Of a DNA stretch of 64,000 bases, positions 45,829 through 54,507 are shown piece after piece. Below the pieces are notes generated by a model. The model did not search any database and was not told the origin of the DNA. It saw only the letters and a list, made by a program, of their open reading frames with translations. Each line of letters starts with the position of its first letter. Position 1 is the stretch's first letter. Origin of the DNA: Dehalobacter sp. DCM (GTDB taxonomy: Bacteria > Bacillota > Desulfitobacteriia > Desulfitobacteriales > Syntrophobotulaceae); the NCBI RefSeq assembly GCF_024972775.1, contig NZ_CP092282.1, positions 3,403,001 to 3,467,000 of the forward strand. Reading direction: 5' to 3'. The translations under genes and the position numbers were made by a program.

Positions 45829-46509
45829 TTACTTGATTCCCATTTCCTCTTTTAACTTATTTAACTCTTCATCGACCGAGGCTGTCCCTTTCGTGGCATA
45901 CTTTTCTTCCAGTGCTTTTGCCTCGTCAATGGGAGCGGTGTTCAATTCGGCCATAGCATTGGCCTCATCCAGCATTTTGTTGGCTTTGTCTTCCATCCGG
46001 GCAAAGGCATCCAAAGCACCTTGGGCTTTATCTGCCGCGCTGCTGAATTCATTTAATGTGGCCTGTGTTTTGGCAATTGTAACTTTTGCTTGGATCATTT
46101 CACGACGTGCTTTTAACGTTTCGATATCCGACGTCAATTTATCATGCATTTGGCGCATTTTAACTGCATTTTCGTGAGCAGCGGCAAACGCTGTCATCAA
46201 GCCGGCGCCTAAATTCTCCAACTCCTGTTTCTTGGCTATAAACACCCTCGCATCGCCATCGTTGGCAGCCTGCAAGGCTTTTTTTGCATAATCCGCATAT
46301 TTAGCAACTTCCGCTTGATTTTCATCCACCAGACGTTTTGTCCGTGTTTCCTCAGCCATGACTCCTGCCGTACTGCGTTTGACTTCTGCGAGATCCTCCA
46401 TTGCTTCATTCAGATACTGGTCGATCATCTTGGCCGGATCTTCCATTTTATCCAGTAGAACATTGATGTTTGCTTTAATGATGTCACTGAATCTTTCCAG
46501 AATCGCCAT
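45829..46509 (-). CDS. PspA/IM30 family protein
   Basis: 226 residues, almost wholly helical coiled coil, with MAILERFSDIIKANINVLLDKMEDPAKM at the start (membrane-binding helix and conserved DP) shown here as LLDKMEDPAKMIDQY. Such proteins form rods or rings on the inner membrane face and stabilise it under stress. GAGGAGG precedes the ATG. The Gly-rich TPM-domain gene lies immediately upstream and is co-oriented, so they are probably one operon. Confidence 0.92.
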   Translation of the reverse strand: MAILERFSDIIKANINVLLDKMEDPAKMIDQYLNEAMEDLAEVKRSTAGVMAEETRTKRLVDENQAEVAKYADYAKKALQAANDGDARVFIAKKQELENLGAGLMTAFAAAHENAVKMRQMHDKLTSDIETLKARREMIQAKVTIAKTQATLNEFSSAADKAQGALDAFARMEDKANKMLDEANAMAELNTAPIDEAKALEEKYATKGTASVDEELNKLKEEMGIK

Positions 46510-46578
46510 TAGAATCTCCTCCTCATAATATGATTACACTGTCCGTCTCTCGGGCAGAATGCATCCTTTGGTCTATCC

Positions 46579-47733
46579 CTATATTTTCTCGTTCTCGTCA
46601 GTATTATCCACCGATTTGAACGCATCATACCGGGTCACGAGATCTTCAGCTTGAGTGGCATCGTTCTGGTCATACTTCTTGGCCAATTCTTCAGCTTCAG
46701 TATCACCGAATTTCTCAAGGGGTGTATGCAGCATTTCCTCAGTCCTTCGTGCTTCAATATCCTTCTGTCGCTTGGCAAGCCGCCACCAGCTAAACAGAAT
46801 GATAACTAATACCAGGATCCCAATCACAAACAGAACGGGAATCCAAGGCGACCGTGTCACGGTCATGATCCGGTCCGCCGCATCACGAAATGATGTGCTG
46901 AAATACTCTTCATCGGTCAAGCTTTTGTCATAGTAGTTCCGGTCGAGATAATCGAGAAGAATATTGCCGGCTTCGGTATCGATAACTGTTTTCGCTTGGG
47001 TGCCGCTAATATAATAATCCATATAGGAATTATTGTATTCGAAAAAGACCAGCAGGACATGCGCTTCATCCGTAAACAGCTGATCATAAAGATCGCCTGC
47101 ATAGGCTTCCATTTCGTCCATTGTCGGCGTATGTGACCCGTTGATCGTGTCGGTAATATAAAGATGGGGCTGCACACCGGTTTTATCATAAAAATATTTT
47201 AACCCCGGCAGAAGCTTTGTCTCATTGGTGATCCAGCCCAGTTCGTCAGTATAATAATCCGTTTCGTTGACAGCCCCTGCCGGCAACGGTTCCCGTGCTA
47301 CGGAAGATGGTGTTATATCCGAGCTGCCGGATGACCCGGGGATCGAACCTATCGAGAAAAGGATAAACACGATAATGAAAAGGATAAGCAGGATCACAAT
47401 CAGTGTCCCGCAGCCGCATCCCATTCTCCCCGGCCCAACCGGTCCGCCGCCAAAGCCCCCGCCGCCAGGCCTAATCGGTGGTCGATCAGGCCCTCTAAAC
47501 ATGCCCCCGCCACCGCCGAAGGGGCTGCCGCCGGAGCCTCTGCCCGAGCCACCCCCGAAGAGACCGCCGCCACCGCCAAAGGAGCCCCTGCTGGGACCTC
47601 CGCCAAATATGCCTCCGCTGCGACCGCCGCCGCCTCTGCTGCCTCCAAAGGAGCCTCCGCCGATTCTGCCGCCGCCAAATCCGCCGCTGCGACCGCCACC
47701 GCCACCGCCTCCGAATCCACCGCTTCTGCCCAA
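46579..47733 (-). CDS. Gly-rich TPM-domain membrane protein
   Basis: 384 residues if it starts at TTG 47733, which has GAGGGGG seven bases upstream; a longer ATG form from 47811 has only AAAGGA three bases away. The first ~105 residues are Gly/Arg/Ser/Phe repeats (GGG, RGG, GGSFGG). A Cys pair and a helix follow (CGCGTLIVILLILFIIVFIL), then a TPM-type phosphatase-like external domain (LGWITNETKLLPGLKYFYDKTG; HTPTMDEMEAYA), then a second helix and a charged tail. Base composition of the first third is extreme. Probable partner of PspA in envelope stress. Confidence 0.75.
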   Translation of the reverse strand: MGRSGGFGGGGGGGRSGGFGGGRIGGGSFGGSRGGGGRSGGIFGGGPSRGSFGGGGGLFGGGSGRGSGGSPFGGGGGMFRGPDRPPIRPGGGGFGGGPVGPGRMGCGCGTLIVILLILFIIVFILFSIGSIPGSSGSSDITPSSVAREPLPAGAVNETDYYTDELGWITNETKLLPGLKYFYDKTGVQPHLYITDTINGSHTPTMDEMEAYAGDLYDQLFTDEAHVLLVFFEYNNSYMDYYISGTQAKTVIDTEAGNILLDYLDRNYYDKSLTDEEYFSTSFRDAADRIMTVTRSPWIPVLFVIGILVLVIILFSWWRLAKRQKDIEARRTEEMLHTPLEKFGDTEAEELAKKYDQNDATQAEDLVTRYDAFKSVDNTDENEKI

Positions 47734-47934
47734 GTCGACACCCCCTCGATGTATGGATATTCCCCTATATCTGATACCTGCTATGCTGTCCTTTTCGATG
47801 TGAAAAGTCATTTTCCTTTGTCATTGTTTGCGATAAATATAAAAATCTTCGGTGTGTGCCTTATAACATATCCCTCAATTCTTAAAGTATGTTTAAAAAT
47901 ATATTGATCATTCCATTACCCGTTGGTGAATTGA

Positions 47935-48603
47935 TTATTTTTCGATCTCAGCCCATTTGACGATGGCTTCAAGGCGCGTGTCAACGCCCAACTTCAGGAA
48001 TATGTTGCCGACCTGAAAATCAATCAGGCGGGTGCGTTTGCCCATAATCATCGCTATATCCTTGTTATGAAGACCTTGTGATATCAGATGCATGATCATG
48101 TTTTCTTTGGGTGTAAGGATCGAGTCTTCGTCTACCTTTGATTCTTTCTCCCTTTGAACATGGCTCTCGCCATCCTCATCATCCATAAGGACACCCGGTA
48201 TCGGGGAGAAAAAAAGTCCGCCGTGATGGACGTCAATGATTCCATCAATCATATCTCTGGCGGAACAATCCTTGATCATAAAGCCATGAGCGCCCACCCG
48301 GATCGACCGGTTAATAAAACCATGCGGGTTCTGTCCAGTGAGCATAAGAATTTTTGTATTGGGGCTCACTTCCTTAATCTTCTCGACTAAATCCGTACCG
48401 TATGTATCCGGTAGGAAAATATCCAAGAGGATAACATCCGGTGGCGTTTGTGTAATAAAATTGATACATTCCTGTCCGCTTTTCGTGATCCCAAGGACTT
48501 GTATACGCTCATCTCCGGACAGTAAAGCGAGTGTACCCTCGGCGAAGAGAGTATGATCATCAACAATCAATACGTTAATTATTTCTTTTCTTTCTGCATC
48601 CAT
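47935..48603 (-). CDS. comA: ComA-like LuxR-family response regulator
   Basis: 222 residues. Receiver domain with VDDH at 14-17 and the phospho-acceptor Asp 61 in VILLDIFLPD; LuxR-type DNA-binding domain from about 165 (LTPKENMIMHLISQGLHNKDIA) ending in VGNIFLKLGVDTR. It is 63 bases downstream of a ComP-like kinase and is the last gene of a comX-Q-P-A set. The orthology to Bacillus ComA is judged from gene order and domain content, not from an alignment. Confidence 0.85.
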   Translation of the reverse strand: MDAERKEIINVLIVDDHTLFAEGTLALLSGDERIQVLGITKSGQECINFITQTPPDVILLDIFLPDTYGTDLVEKIKEVSPNTKILMLTGQNPHGFINRSIRVGAHGFMIKDCSARDMIDGIIDVHHGGLFFSPIPGVLMDDEDGESHVQREKESKVDEDSILTPKENMIMHLISQGLHNKDIAMIMGKRTRLIDFQVGNIFLKLGVDTRLEAIVKWAEIEK

Positions 48604-48666
48604 AGATCCTTAACCTCCACAGCGATAGATGATTGCCGGTGAAATGATGAGATAAATTACAGTAAA

Positions 48667-51063
48667 TTAGAGTTTTGCAGCAGCCTCATCGCTATTCTCG
48701 ATGGGGATAGCTGCAATCAAGGTCGTACCCTGGCCAAGTTCTGAATAAATATCCAAACTGCCCCCGATGCTTTCAACTCGCTCTTTCATCCCGACCAAAC
48801 CCAAGTGGCCGCCTTTCAGCACCCAGTCATCAATGTGTTTTGTATTAAAGCCCTTTCCCGTGTCTGTAACCGTCATGACCAGCCGTTGATCGCTGCATAC
48901 AATAGATAGTTGTATCTTATCCACATTGGCGTATTTCACAGCATTGGTCAAGCCTTCCTGCATAAAGCGATAAGCAACGATTTCTACATCTTCATGATAG
49001 CGCGCATCATGATCTATCCCATCCCACTTCAATGAGATAACCAGCGGTTCTTTGGACATTGTCGATTCACATAATGTTTCCACTGCCGATAACAAGCCGA
49101 GCTGACTCAACGTTGGCGGCCTCAGCGTATTACAGGTTTGGCGCAGTTCGTAGTTCAATTGTTCAGTAATTTTCTGCAAATGGGCTATGACCTGAGTGGC
49201 TTTTTCGTCCGCAGCCACATTCGAATCATCCGATAAGACTTTTAACCAGCGGCTGGCATCCAAGCCAAGCTGAAGCGGTCCTGCATGTATTTCCTCCGCA
49301 AGCAGCTTTCTTTCTTTCTCAAAATTATTAAAGAAGAATTTCGGCATCCATTGAAGTCGATCTCTAAGCATTTCCTGTTTGGCTTTTCTATCCAGCTCTT
49401 TGATTTCCTGCGACAAATTCGTAATCGTATGAATGGTCAAAACGCGTTGAGCCATTTGTTTGGCAATAAGTGTAATAAATACCAGTTCATTTTTCTCATA
49501 CTTGATAAAGGATTCATGATGCCCCAAAAAAATTCCGCACAGAAAGAAATCGTAACAAAACGGTATAAATACTGCGGCTGGGCCATCCTCCAGTAAGATT
49601 GCCTCATGTCCCTCATCGGTTCCTTCAAAGACGTATTTACTTGCTTCAAAATACTCGGCAAATTGCTGCTGCACTGCGACATCATCTGTAAATATTCCCG
49701 CGGCTCTTTTCATGCAGCCGGTGCTCTTGTTCTCTGCAATAAAAAAAATACCCTGTATTTTCAGGTTTTTTATCATCTGCTCGAACAGATCGTTGTCAGC
49801 AAGCAGAGCAAGGCTATCGGTGAGTTGCAGCACCTTCTTATTTAAGGTCCGGTCCCCTTCATAGATGTTGTATTTCTCAAGTAACCGTTTACTCGTTTCA
49901 CTCATGAGGATAAAGCAGAACATGACAATGAGCGTGACGCTCACCACCAATAAGAAAATGCTCATGCTCAACGTCTCAATGATATGAAGATAAATGAGTA
50001 CAATTGTCAGCAGAACACTGGCGATTACCGCTGCGATAAAAAAAGAAAGAATTTCCCCGAAGAGCCTTCTGCTATCCGGCAGATATTCATTAATAATAAC
50101 ATAGTACCAGGTGACAGGGATAAAGGCCACGAACAGACTCCCGGCTTCAAAGTTCTGGAGAAACGGTCCACTGAATACGGTTGGAATAGTAATCAAAAGA
50201 ATAGCCGGACAAAAACCCAGTATAGCGCCTCCTAACAGAATAACCGCCTGATTTCTGATTTTCCTGTTTCGATCGAACGCTTTAAGGATTAAATAGAACA
50301 AAACAAAAAGGATGCCTATAGTAACGTTTGCCAGCGTCAGTCTCCTGATTATTGAAGAAATGCGGATAATCTCAAATGACTGAAGCATAATCAGGATGAC
50401 AATACCCATGTAGAATAACAAAAATATTTTCTTGGCATGGCGATAGAAGACGGATTTGTTTTCTACCGGAATCACCGAAAAAAAATTGAGCAAAAGCACG
50501 GGAATTGACGCAAACGCGATTGTTTCTGCCTCCGGTGCATAGGGAATACCGCAGCTCGAAGCAGGAGATAGATTGATCGCTAAACCGATAAACAGGTTAA
50601 GCCAGAAAAAAGCGCACGCTTGAATCAAAAAAGGACGTCGATGCCACGTAATGAAACCCACTATCCAAAACGTAAATCCGAGAATGTATAGCGGCAGTTT
50701 TGCTAATACATTCTTAACCGCATCACTCTTGGGGATGTTAACGACGCGGCTGTCTGATTGACCCGGCTTACGAAATTCAATCGCAGCAGCACCTTCCGCA
50801 TGATTCCATTTCTTTATGTTGGAATAATCGCCAACAGCCCCGTGGTCAATACTGACAATGATGTCGCCGACCCGTATTCCGGAGCGATAGCCTTCATAGC
50901 TCTGGTCGCTGTTGACGACAATCCAGTTTCCATCTTTATAGGCTATCTCCAGCCCGATACACGATTGATCTTTCCAAAGGGAAATAAATATTAACGTAAT
51001 AATCATCGAGATAATGAAAGCAATGTAATATATGTGTTTTTTGAATTGGTTACTCCACAACAA
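48667..51063 (-). CDS. comP: ComP-like histidine kinase with PDZ domain
   Basis: Membrane sensor for the ComX-type pheromone, 798 residues. One helix (about 10-30), then a PDZ-like domain (about 35-110, GYRSGIRVGDIIVSIDHGAV) outside the cell, as in ComP proteins, then about nine helices to residue 390, a GAF-like region (about 410-545), a HisKA_3 domain with H593 in LAEEIHAGPLQLG, and an ATPase domain (YRFMQEGLTNAVKYA; DTGKGF). It starts at TTG 51063 inside the last codons of comQ (14-base overlap); the ribosome site is weak, which suggests coupling. Confidence 0.88.
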   Translation of the reverse strand: MLWSNQFKKHIYYIAFIISMIITLIFISLWKDQSCIGLEIAYKDGNWIVVNSDQSYEGYRSGIRVGDIIVSIDHGAVGDYSNIKKWNHAEGAAAIEFRKPGQSDSRVVNIPKSDAVKNVLAKLPLYILGFTFWIVGFITWHRRPFLIQACAFFWLNLFIGLAINLSPASSCGIPYAPEAETIAFASIPVLLLNFFSVIPVENKSVFYRHAKKIFLLFYMGIVILIMLQSFEIIRISSIIRRLTLANVTIGILFVLFYLILKAFDRNRKIRNQAVILLGGAILGFCPAILLITIPTVFSGPFLQNFEAGSLFVAFIPVTWYYVIINEYLPDSRRLFGEILSFFIAAVIASVLLTIVLIYLHIIETLSMSIFLLVVSVTLIVMFCFILMSETSKRLLEKYNIYEGDRTLNKKVLQLTDSLALLADNDLFEQMIKNLKIQGIFFIAENKSTGCMKRAAGIFTDDVAVQQQFAEYFEASKYVFEGTDEGHEAILLEDGPAAVFIPFCYDFFLCGIFLGHHESFIKYEKNELVFITLIAKQMAQRVLTIHTITNLSQEIKELDRKAKQEMLRDRLQWMPKFFFNNFEKERKLLAEEIHAGPLQLGLDASRWLKVLSDDSNVAADEKATQVIAHLQKITEQLNYELRQTCNTLRPPTLSQLGLLSAVETLCESTMSKEPLVISLKWDGIDHDARYHEDVEIVAYRFMQEGLTNAVKYANVDKIQLSIVCSDQRLVMTVTDTGKGFNTKHIDDWVLKGGHLGLVGMKERVESIGGSLDIYSELGQGTTLIAAIPIENSDEAAAKL

Positions 51064-52003
51064 GTTTAATCATCTTTTCTTTTCTTACTGCGTCAGCCGG
51101 GAATTCTTCCATTACTCCCAGCACCTTTTGCTTAAATTTCTCATACATAACCTGACAATAAGGGGTAACCCCTTCTTCATGAAATAAACGCATCACGTCG
51201 TTTTGTTCTTTTTCACCAAACGCCCCTCGTCCTTGACGCGCTTTTGCCGCGAGATGACTGAAGCGAACGGCCTTTTCTTCTTGTAGAACGCTCAACAGAT
51301 ACGTAAACGGAAGTGTTTTTGTATTGTTAAAAAAATCTCTTTTCTTCGAGAAGTTTAAGAAATCCCGTAAATCATTCCGTATTTGATTCATTATTCCATA
51401 ATATATACCGACTTGGCCAAAGCCGTTAAGCACCGAATCAGAGACGCCGGCAAACAGTGCCCCAAGCTGAAAAGCACAGGACATAAGGGCTCCTGATTTT
51501 TGCTCTACTAATTCGAAATATTGCTGCAGTGAAATACGACTGCTCTCTTCATATAAAGTCTCCCTGAATTGTCCGTCACACGCAACCAAACCTGTCTGAT
51601 TCAGAACGTGTTTACTTAATCGATACAACTGGGGATCTTCAACAGCAGACAGTGCTTTATCACTGAGCATAAGAAAACAAAGGCCTAGATTCAATGCCTG
51701 GGCATTGGAGATTTTACGCCAAGGAAGCTCATCGTTATCCTGATCCTGAATATCATCAAAGATATCCGCAGCCGTTGCGAATAATTCCATTGCAATAGCT
51801 GCGGACAATGCACTCATTGTATTCCCTTTGGCATAGTCACAGGCTAACAGAGTGAAATTTGCCCACCGGAATGACTTTTCATCCGTGTATTCTGCGTTCA
51901 GGGAAGAGATGAGCAGCTGCTGCATCTCGGAATTGATTCCTGCTCCAGTGATCATGTCCATAATAGTTTGTGAGATCAGCCGATTAGTCTGAAGATCGCC
52001 CAT
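51050..52003 (-). CDS. comQ: ComQ-like isoprenyl transferase
   Basis: Would attach an isoprenyl group to the Trp of the ComX peptide. 317 residues from ATG 52003. The polyprenyl-synthase fold shows a first aspartate-rich motif DDIQD at 83-87 and a second one reduced to NQIRNDLRD at 206-214, the form seen in ComQ-type enzymes. FKQKVLG and a charged end follow. ATG begins three bases after the comX stop (TGATTGATG) and no separate strong ribosome site is seen, so the two are translationally coupled. Identification by gene order and motifs. Confidence 0.88.
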   Translation of the reverse strand: MGDLQTNRLISQTIMDMITGAGINSEMQQLLISSLNAEYTDEKSFRWANFTLLACDYAKGNTMSALSAAIAMELFATAADIFDDIQDQDNDELPWRKISNAQALNLGLCFLMLSDKALSAVEDPQLYRLSKHVLNQTGLVACDGQFRETLYEESSRISLQQYFELVEQKSGALMSCAFQLGALFAGVSDSVLNGFGQVGIYYGIMNQIRNDLRDFLNFSKKRDFFNNTKTLPFTYLLSVLQEEKAVRFSHLAAKARQGRGAFGEKEQNDVMRLFHEEGVTPYCQVMYEKFKQKVLGVMEEFPADAVRKEKMIKLVVE

Positions 52004-52006
52004 CAA

Positions 52007-52192
52007 TCACATCCAGGCGGTTAATTCGACACTTCCTGCCAGTGTGCCATTTCCCGATACCTTAAATTGCGGGGTATTGTTGATCATTCTGATTTCTTTT
52101 TCGATCAACTCTCTTTTGCTTTTCTCAGACATAAATTTTTGAGGATCTTTCACAAACTGGTTGACTTGGGATGCGATTTCTTGATAATTCAT
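52007..52192 (-). CDS. comX: ComX-like pheromone precursor
   Basis: 61 residues, GGAG about ten bases before ATG 52192. The first half (EIASQVNQFVKDPQKF) resembles the N-terminal region of ComX precursors, with a K-x-P step. The C-terminal part is the predicted pheromone, ending in ELTAWM with a single Trp at position 60, the residue that ComQ would modify. In Bacillus the mature peptide is 5-15 residues and the Trp also lies near the end. Here Trp is second from last. Too short and variable to be sure alone; context decides. Confidence 0.8.
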   Translation of the reverse strand: MNYQEIASQVNQFVKDPQKFMSEKSKRELIEKEIRMINNTPQFKVSGNGTLAGSVELTAWM

Positions 52193-52297
52193 AGTGAAAC
52201 GCTCCTTTCAAAAATATAACATATAATAATTGTTTGACATCAATTTCCATATTCCTTCTTTAAAACGAGAAATAATGTTAACTTTTTATCTTTTTTC

Positions 52298-52320
52298 CGA
52301 CATAAGTTGAATAAATGTCG
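52298..52320. promoter_or_regulatory. Dyad upstream of comX, candidate ComA-type operator
   Basis: Inverted repeat CGACAT-N11-ATGTCG about 106-128 bases upstream of the comX ATG. The T tract lies before the stem with respect to comX transcription, so this is not a terminator for the upstream operon. A tentative promoter, TTGATG-N19-TATATT with TG extension, is at about 52213-52243 on the minus strand. The dyad differs from the Bacillus ComA box. Confidence 0.45.
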
Positions 52321-52372
52321 CATCATAATTCCGTCACCGAATAATTGCTGTATTCCTCATAAGCATTAGAAA

Positions 52373-53698
52373 TTATCTAACCACAAAATTAGGTACGGTG
52401 AAGCATTCTACAATACTGCCGATGATGTTCTTCGTTCCGGCTCGGGTATAGATGCCCTGGAACTTGCCGTCATAGAGATATAAGCCAATGATATAGTTGC
52501 TGTCGATAAACCGGACGTTTTCCCGGTTGAAAAAGGCCATAGGGAGTTTCGGGACGATGCAGAATTCCTGCAATAGATAGTCCTGTCCGGCTTCTTCCCG
52601 TATGATCCCCTCCCACTGTTCCGATGTATAGTCCCGGCCAATCCGAACGCCGTGGGACGCATATTTATCCATTGGTTTTAACACCAGCTGATCTTTATTT
52701 TCTCTCGCTGCCATTACCATCTGCGGGTCACCGCTATCAAAAATCCGTGTATAGGGGATATGTTCCCGAATAAAATCCCGGTCTTCCTCTGAGAGGAAAG
52801 GGGTTTTCTCAACGTCATGAAGAAGCGCAAAAATAACTTTATTGTGCGCGATTTGTGAACGGAAAGGTCCAACCACACAGACATCGCCGTTCAAATAAGC
52901 GTCGAAAAACGGCTTACAGGCATCGGCATGAGCCATGGCTTCGGCGGTGACTAAGCGGCGATAAACACAATCGATGCGAAAATTCTCATGATAAAGTTTG
53001 CCGTCGCGATAATCCAATGATCGTACGTCAACGACCCGCGTCGGACAACCGGCCCGCTGAAATGCCTTCTGGTATTCAATAAATTCACTGGGGATCTTGC
53101 CCGAAAACCAATCGACGAGTGCCACCTGCGGCAGATCGTTGCTTCTGCTGAACTCGGCATATTTATTCTTGACGATTTGTACCCAGGAATCGAATAGCTC
53201 AAAATCCTGAAGCGTATGCGTTTTTTCTATCTCCTTGATCGCCGTCGAGGCTTTAAAGATTCGGGCTAATTCCTGCTGTTCAATCATACCGGAGGAGCCA
53301 TCCGTATTTAATTCACAAAATTGAAATCTTCCGCTGTCAAAATTGTAGAATATATCAAACCGGCCAATCGGAATATCCGGTTCATAACCTGGATCCTTAA
53401 GGATCAATGCTTCTAAGAGCGGATCAAAACCAAAATGAACCCGAAAGTTTTCATCTTCGAGGTACTTGCAGATAACTTTCTCCAGAATACCGTATAATTG
53501 GTGGGTCAATTGGGTGAAACGCCGGATATCGGTCTCTGTTAAAAACATGGGCTGATACAGAAATTCGACCGGTTTATCCTTATATTCGGCAACGGAATGC
53601 GCGACTTCCTCGAAAACCTGCTTATAGGAAGCAATATAGGTGTCGGCGTTGGCTAGTACCCTTTGCTGGTATTTTTCAAATAATTGTTCGGTGGACAT
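52373..53698 (-). CDS. ATP-grasp ligase (glutathionylspermidine synthase-like)
   Basis: 441 residues. Layout of the circularly permuted ATP-grasp ligases related to glutathionylspermidine synthase: FCELNTDGSSGMIEQQEL near 127-144 (metal ligands), VLKPMDKYASHGVRIG near 342 and LLQEFC for ATP binding. Such enzymes form amide bonds between a carboxylate, often of a thiol peptide, and an amine. It is the last gene of an operon with glutaredoxin, glutamate-cysteine ligase and an ABC exporter, so gamma-Glu-Cys or a derivative is the likely substrate (inference). A role as an unusual glutathione synthetase is the main alternative. Confidence 0.82.
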   Translation of the reverse strand: MSTEQLFEKYQQRVLANADTYIASYKQVFEEVAHSVAEYKDKPVEFLYQPMFLTETDIRRFTQLTHQLYGILEKVICKYLEDENFRVHFGFDPLLEALILKDPGYEPDIPIGRFDIFYNFDSGRFQFCELNTDGSSGMIEQQELARIFKASTAIKEIEKTHTLQDFELFDSWVQIVKNKYAEFSRSNDLPQVALVDWFSGKIPSEFIEYQKAFQRAGCPTRVVDVRSLDYRDGKLYHENFRIDCVYRRLVTAEAMAHADACKPFFDAYLNGDVCVVGPFRSQIAHNKVIFALLHDVEKTPFLSEEDRDFIREHIPYTRIFDSGDPQMVMAARENKDQLVLKPMDKYASHGVRIGRDYTSEQWEGIIREEAGQDYLLQEFCIVPKLPMAFFNRENVRFIDSNYIIGLYLYDGKFQGIYTRAGTKNIIGSIVECFTVPNFVVR

Positions 53699-53727
53699 GA
53701 TTTTACCTCCTGAATATTAATTTGCTG

Positions 53728-54507
53728 TCAGCGGATTTTTATGCCGACCCCTTTATTGAAAAGGATGATTGCGGCCAGGAAAGACGCCAGCATCATAACC
53801 GCGGTTAAGGCAATATGAACGACGATACTGCCTTCATACAGGCCTAAGTATGCGGCACGCGTGATGCTGACCAGGGGATAGATCGGGTTGATAAAACGGA
53901 TGGCCGATAAGATACCAGGCAATTTCGCGATTTCAAAAAATACGCCGCCTAAATACGCCAGAGGCGTAATCACGATAGCCAAGACAAAATTCATCTTTTC
54001 AAAATTATCCAGAACCAATCCGCAAATGAGTCCCAAAGAAGCGAAAAAAAATGAGGTCGCAGCTAACGCCATGAGAAATAGCCACGGATGTTCTAACTGC
54101 ATACCGATGAAAACGATCGTAGACACATAAGTCATAATACCGACTAAAATACCGCGAAACGTCCCCCCGAGAATAAACGCCAGTGATATTTCTGCATTTG
54201 AGATCGGATAGCTGTTCATGTCCTGGAGCGTATTCTGGAACTTTTGAGATACCAACGAAAACGACGGATTCTGAAAGGCAGCAAAGATGGCCCCCATGGA
54301 AGCCAGGCCCGGTACCAGAAACTGCAGATAATTGACACCCTCAATCCCCACCTGCTGGGTTCTGAGCATACCGCCGAAAATACCCAAATACAGGATATTG
54401 GAGATAAGCGGCGCCAGTATCGTTTGGATCGGAACCTTCATAAATCGCTGAATCTCTCTGCCCAGAAGGGTAATAAAACCCACTTTATTATAAAACAGTG
54501 TGCCCAT
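53728..54507 (-). CDS. ABC-2 type transporter permease
   Basis: 259 residues with six helices, the typical ABC-2 permease fold (FLVPGLASMGAIFAAFQNPS; FINPIYPLVSITRAAYLG). Start chosen at ATG 54507 (MGTLFYNKVGF). It overlaps the ATPase gene by twenty bases and is followed by the ATP-grasp ligase after 29 bases. As an exporter it could move the product of the ligase and GshA-like enzyme, or the pheromone; neither is proven. Confidence 0.88.
   Translation of the reverse strand: MGTLFYNKVGFITLLGREIQRFMKVPIQTILAPLISNILYLGIFGGMLRTQQVGIEGVNYLQFLVPGLASMGAIFAAFQNPSFSLVSQKFQNTLQDMNSYPISNAEISLAFILGGTFRGILVGIMTYVSTIVFIGMQLEHPWLFLMALAATSFFFASLGLICGLVLDNFEKMNFVLAIVITPLAYLGGVFFEIAKLPGILSAIRFINPIYPLVSITRAAYLGLYEGSIVVHIALTAVMMLASFLAAIILFNKGVGIKIR

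Noticed and set aside
47267-47803. Long plus-strand frame rich in Pro opposite the Gly-rich gene
   Set aside because: It is the antisense of GGG/GGT glycine codons; no ribosome site and no family.
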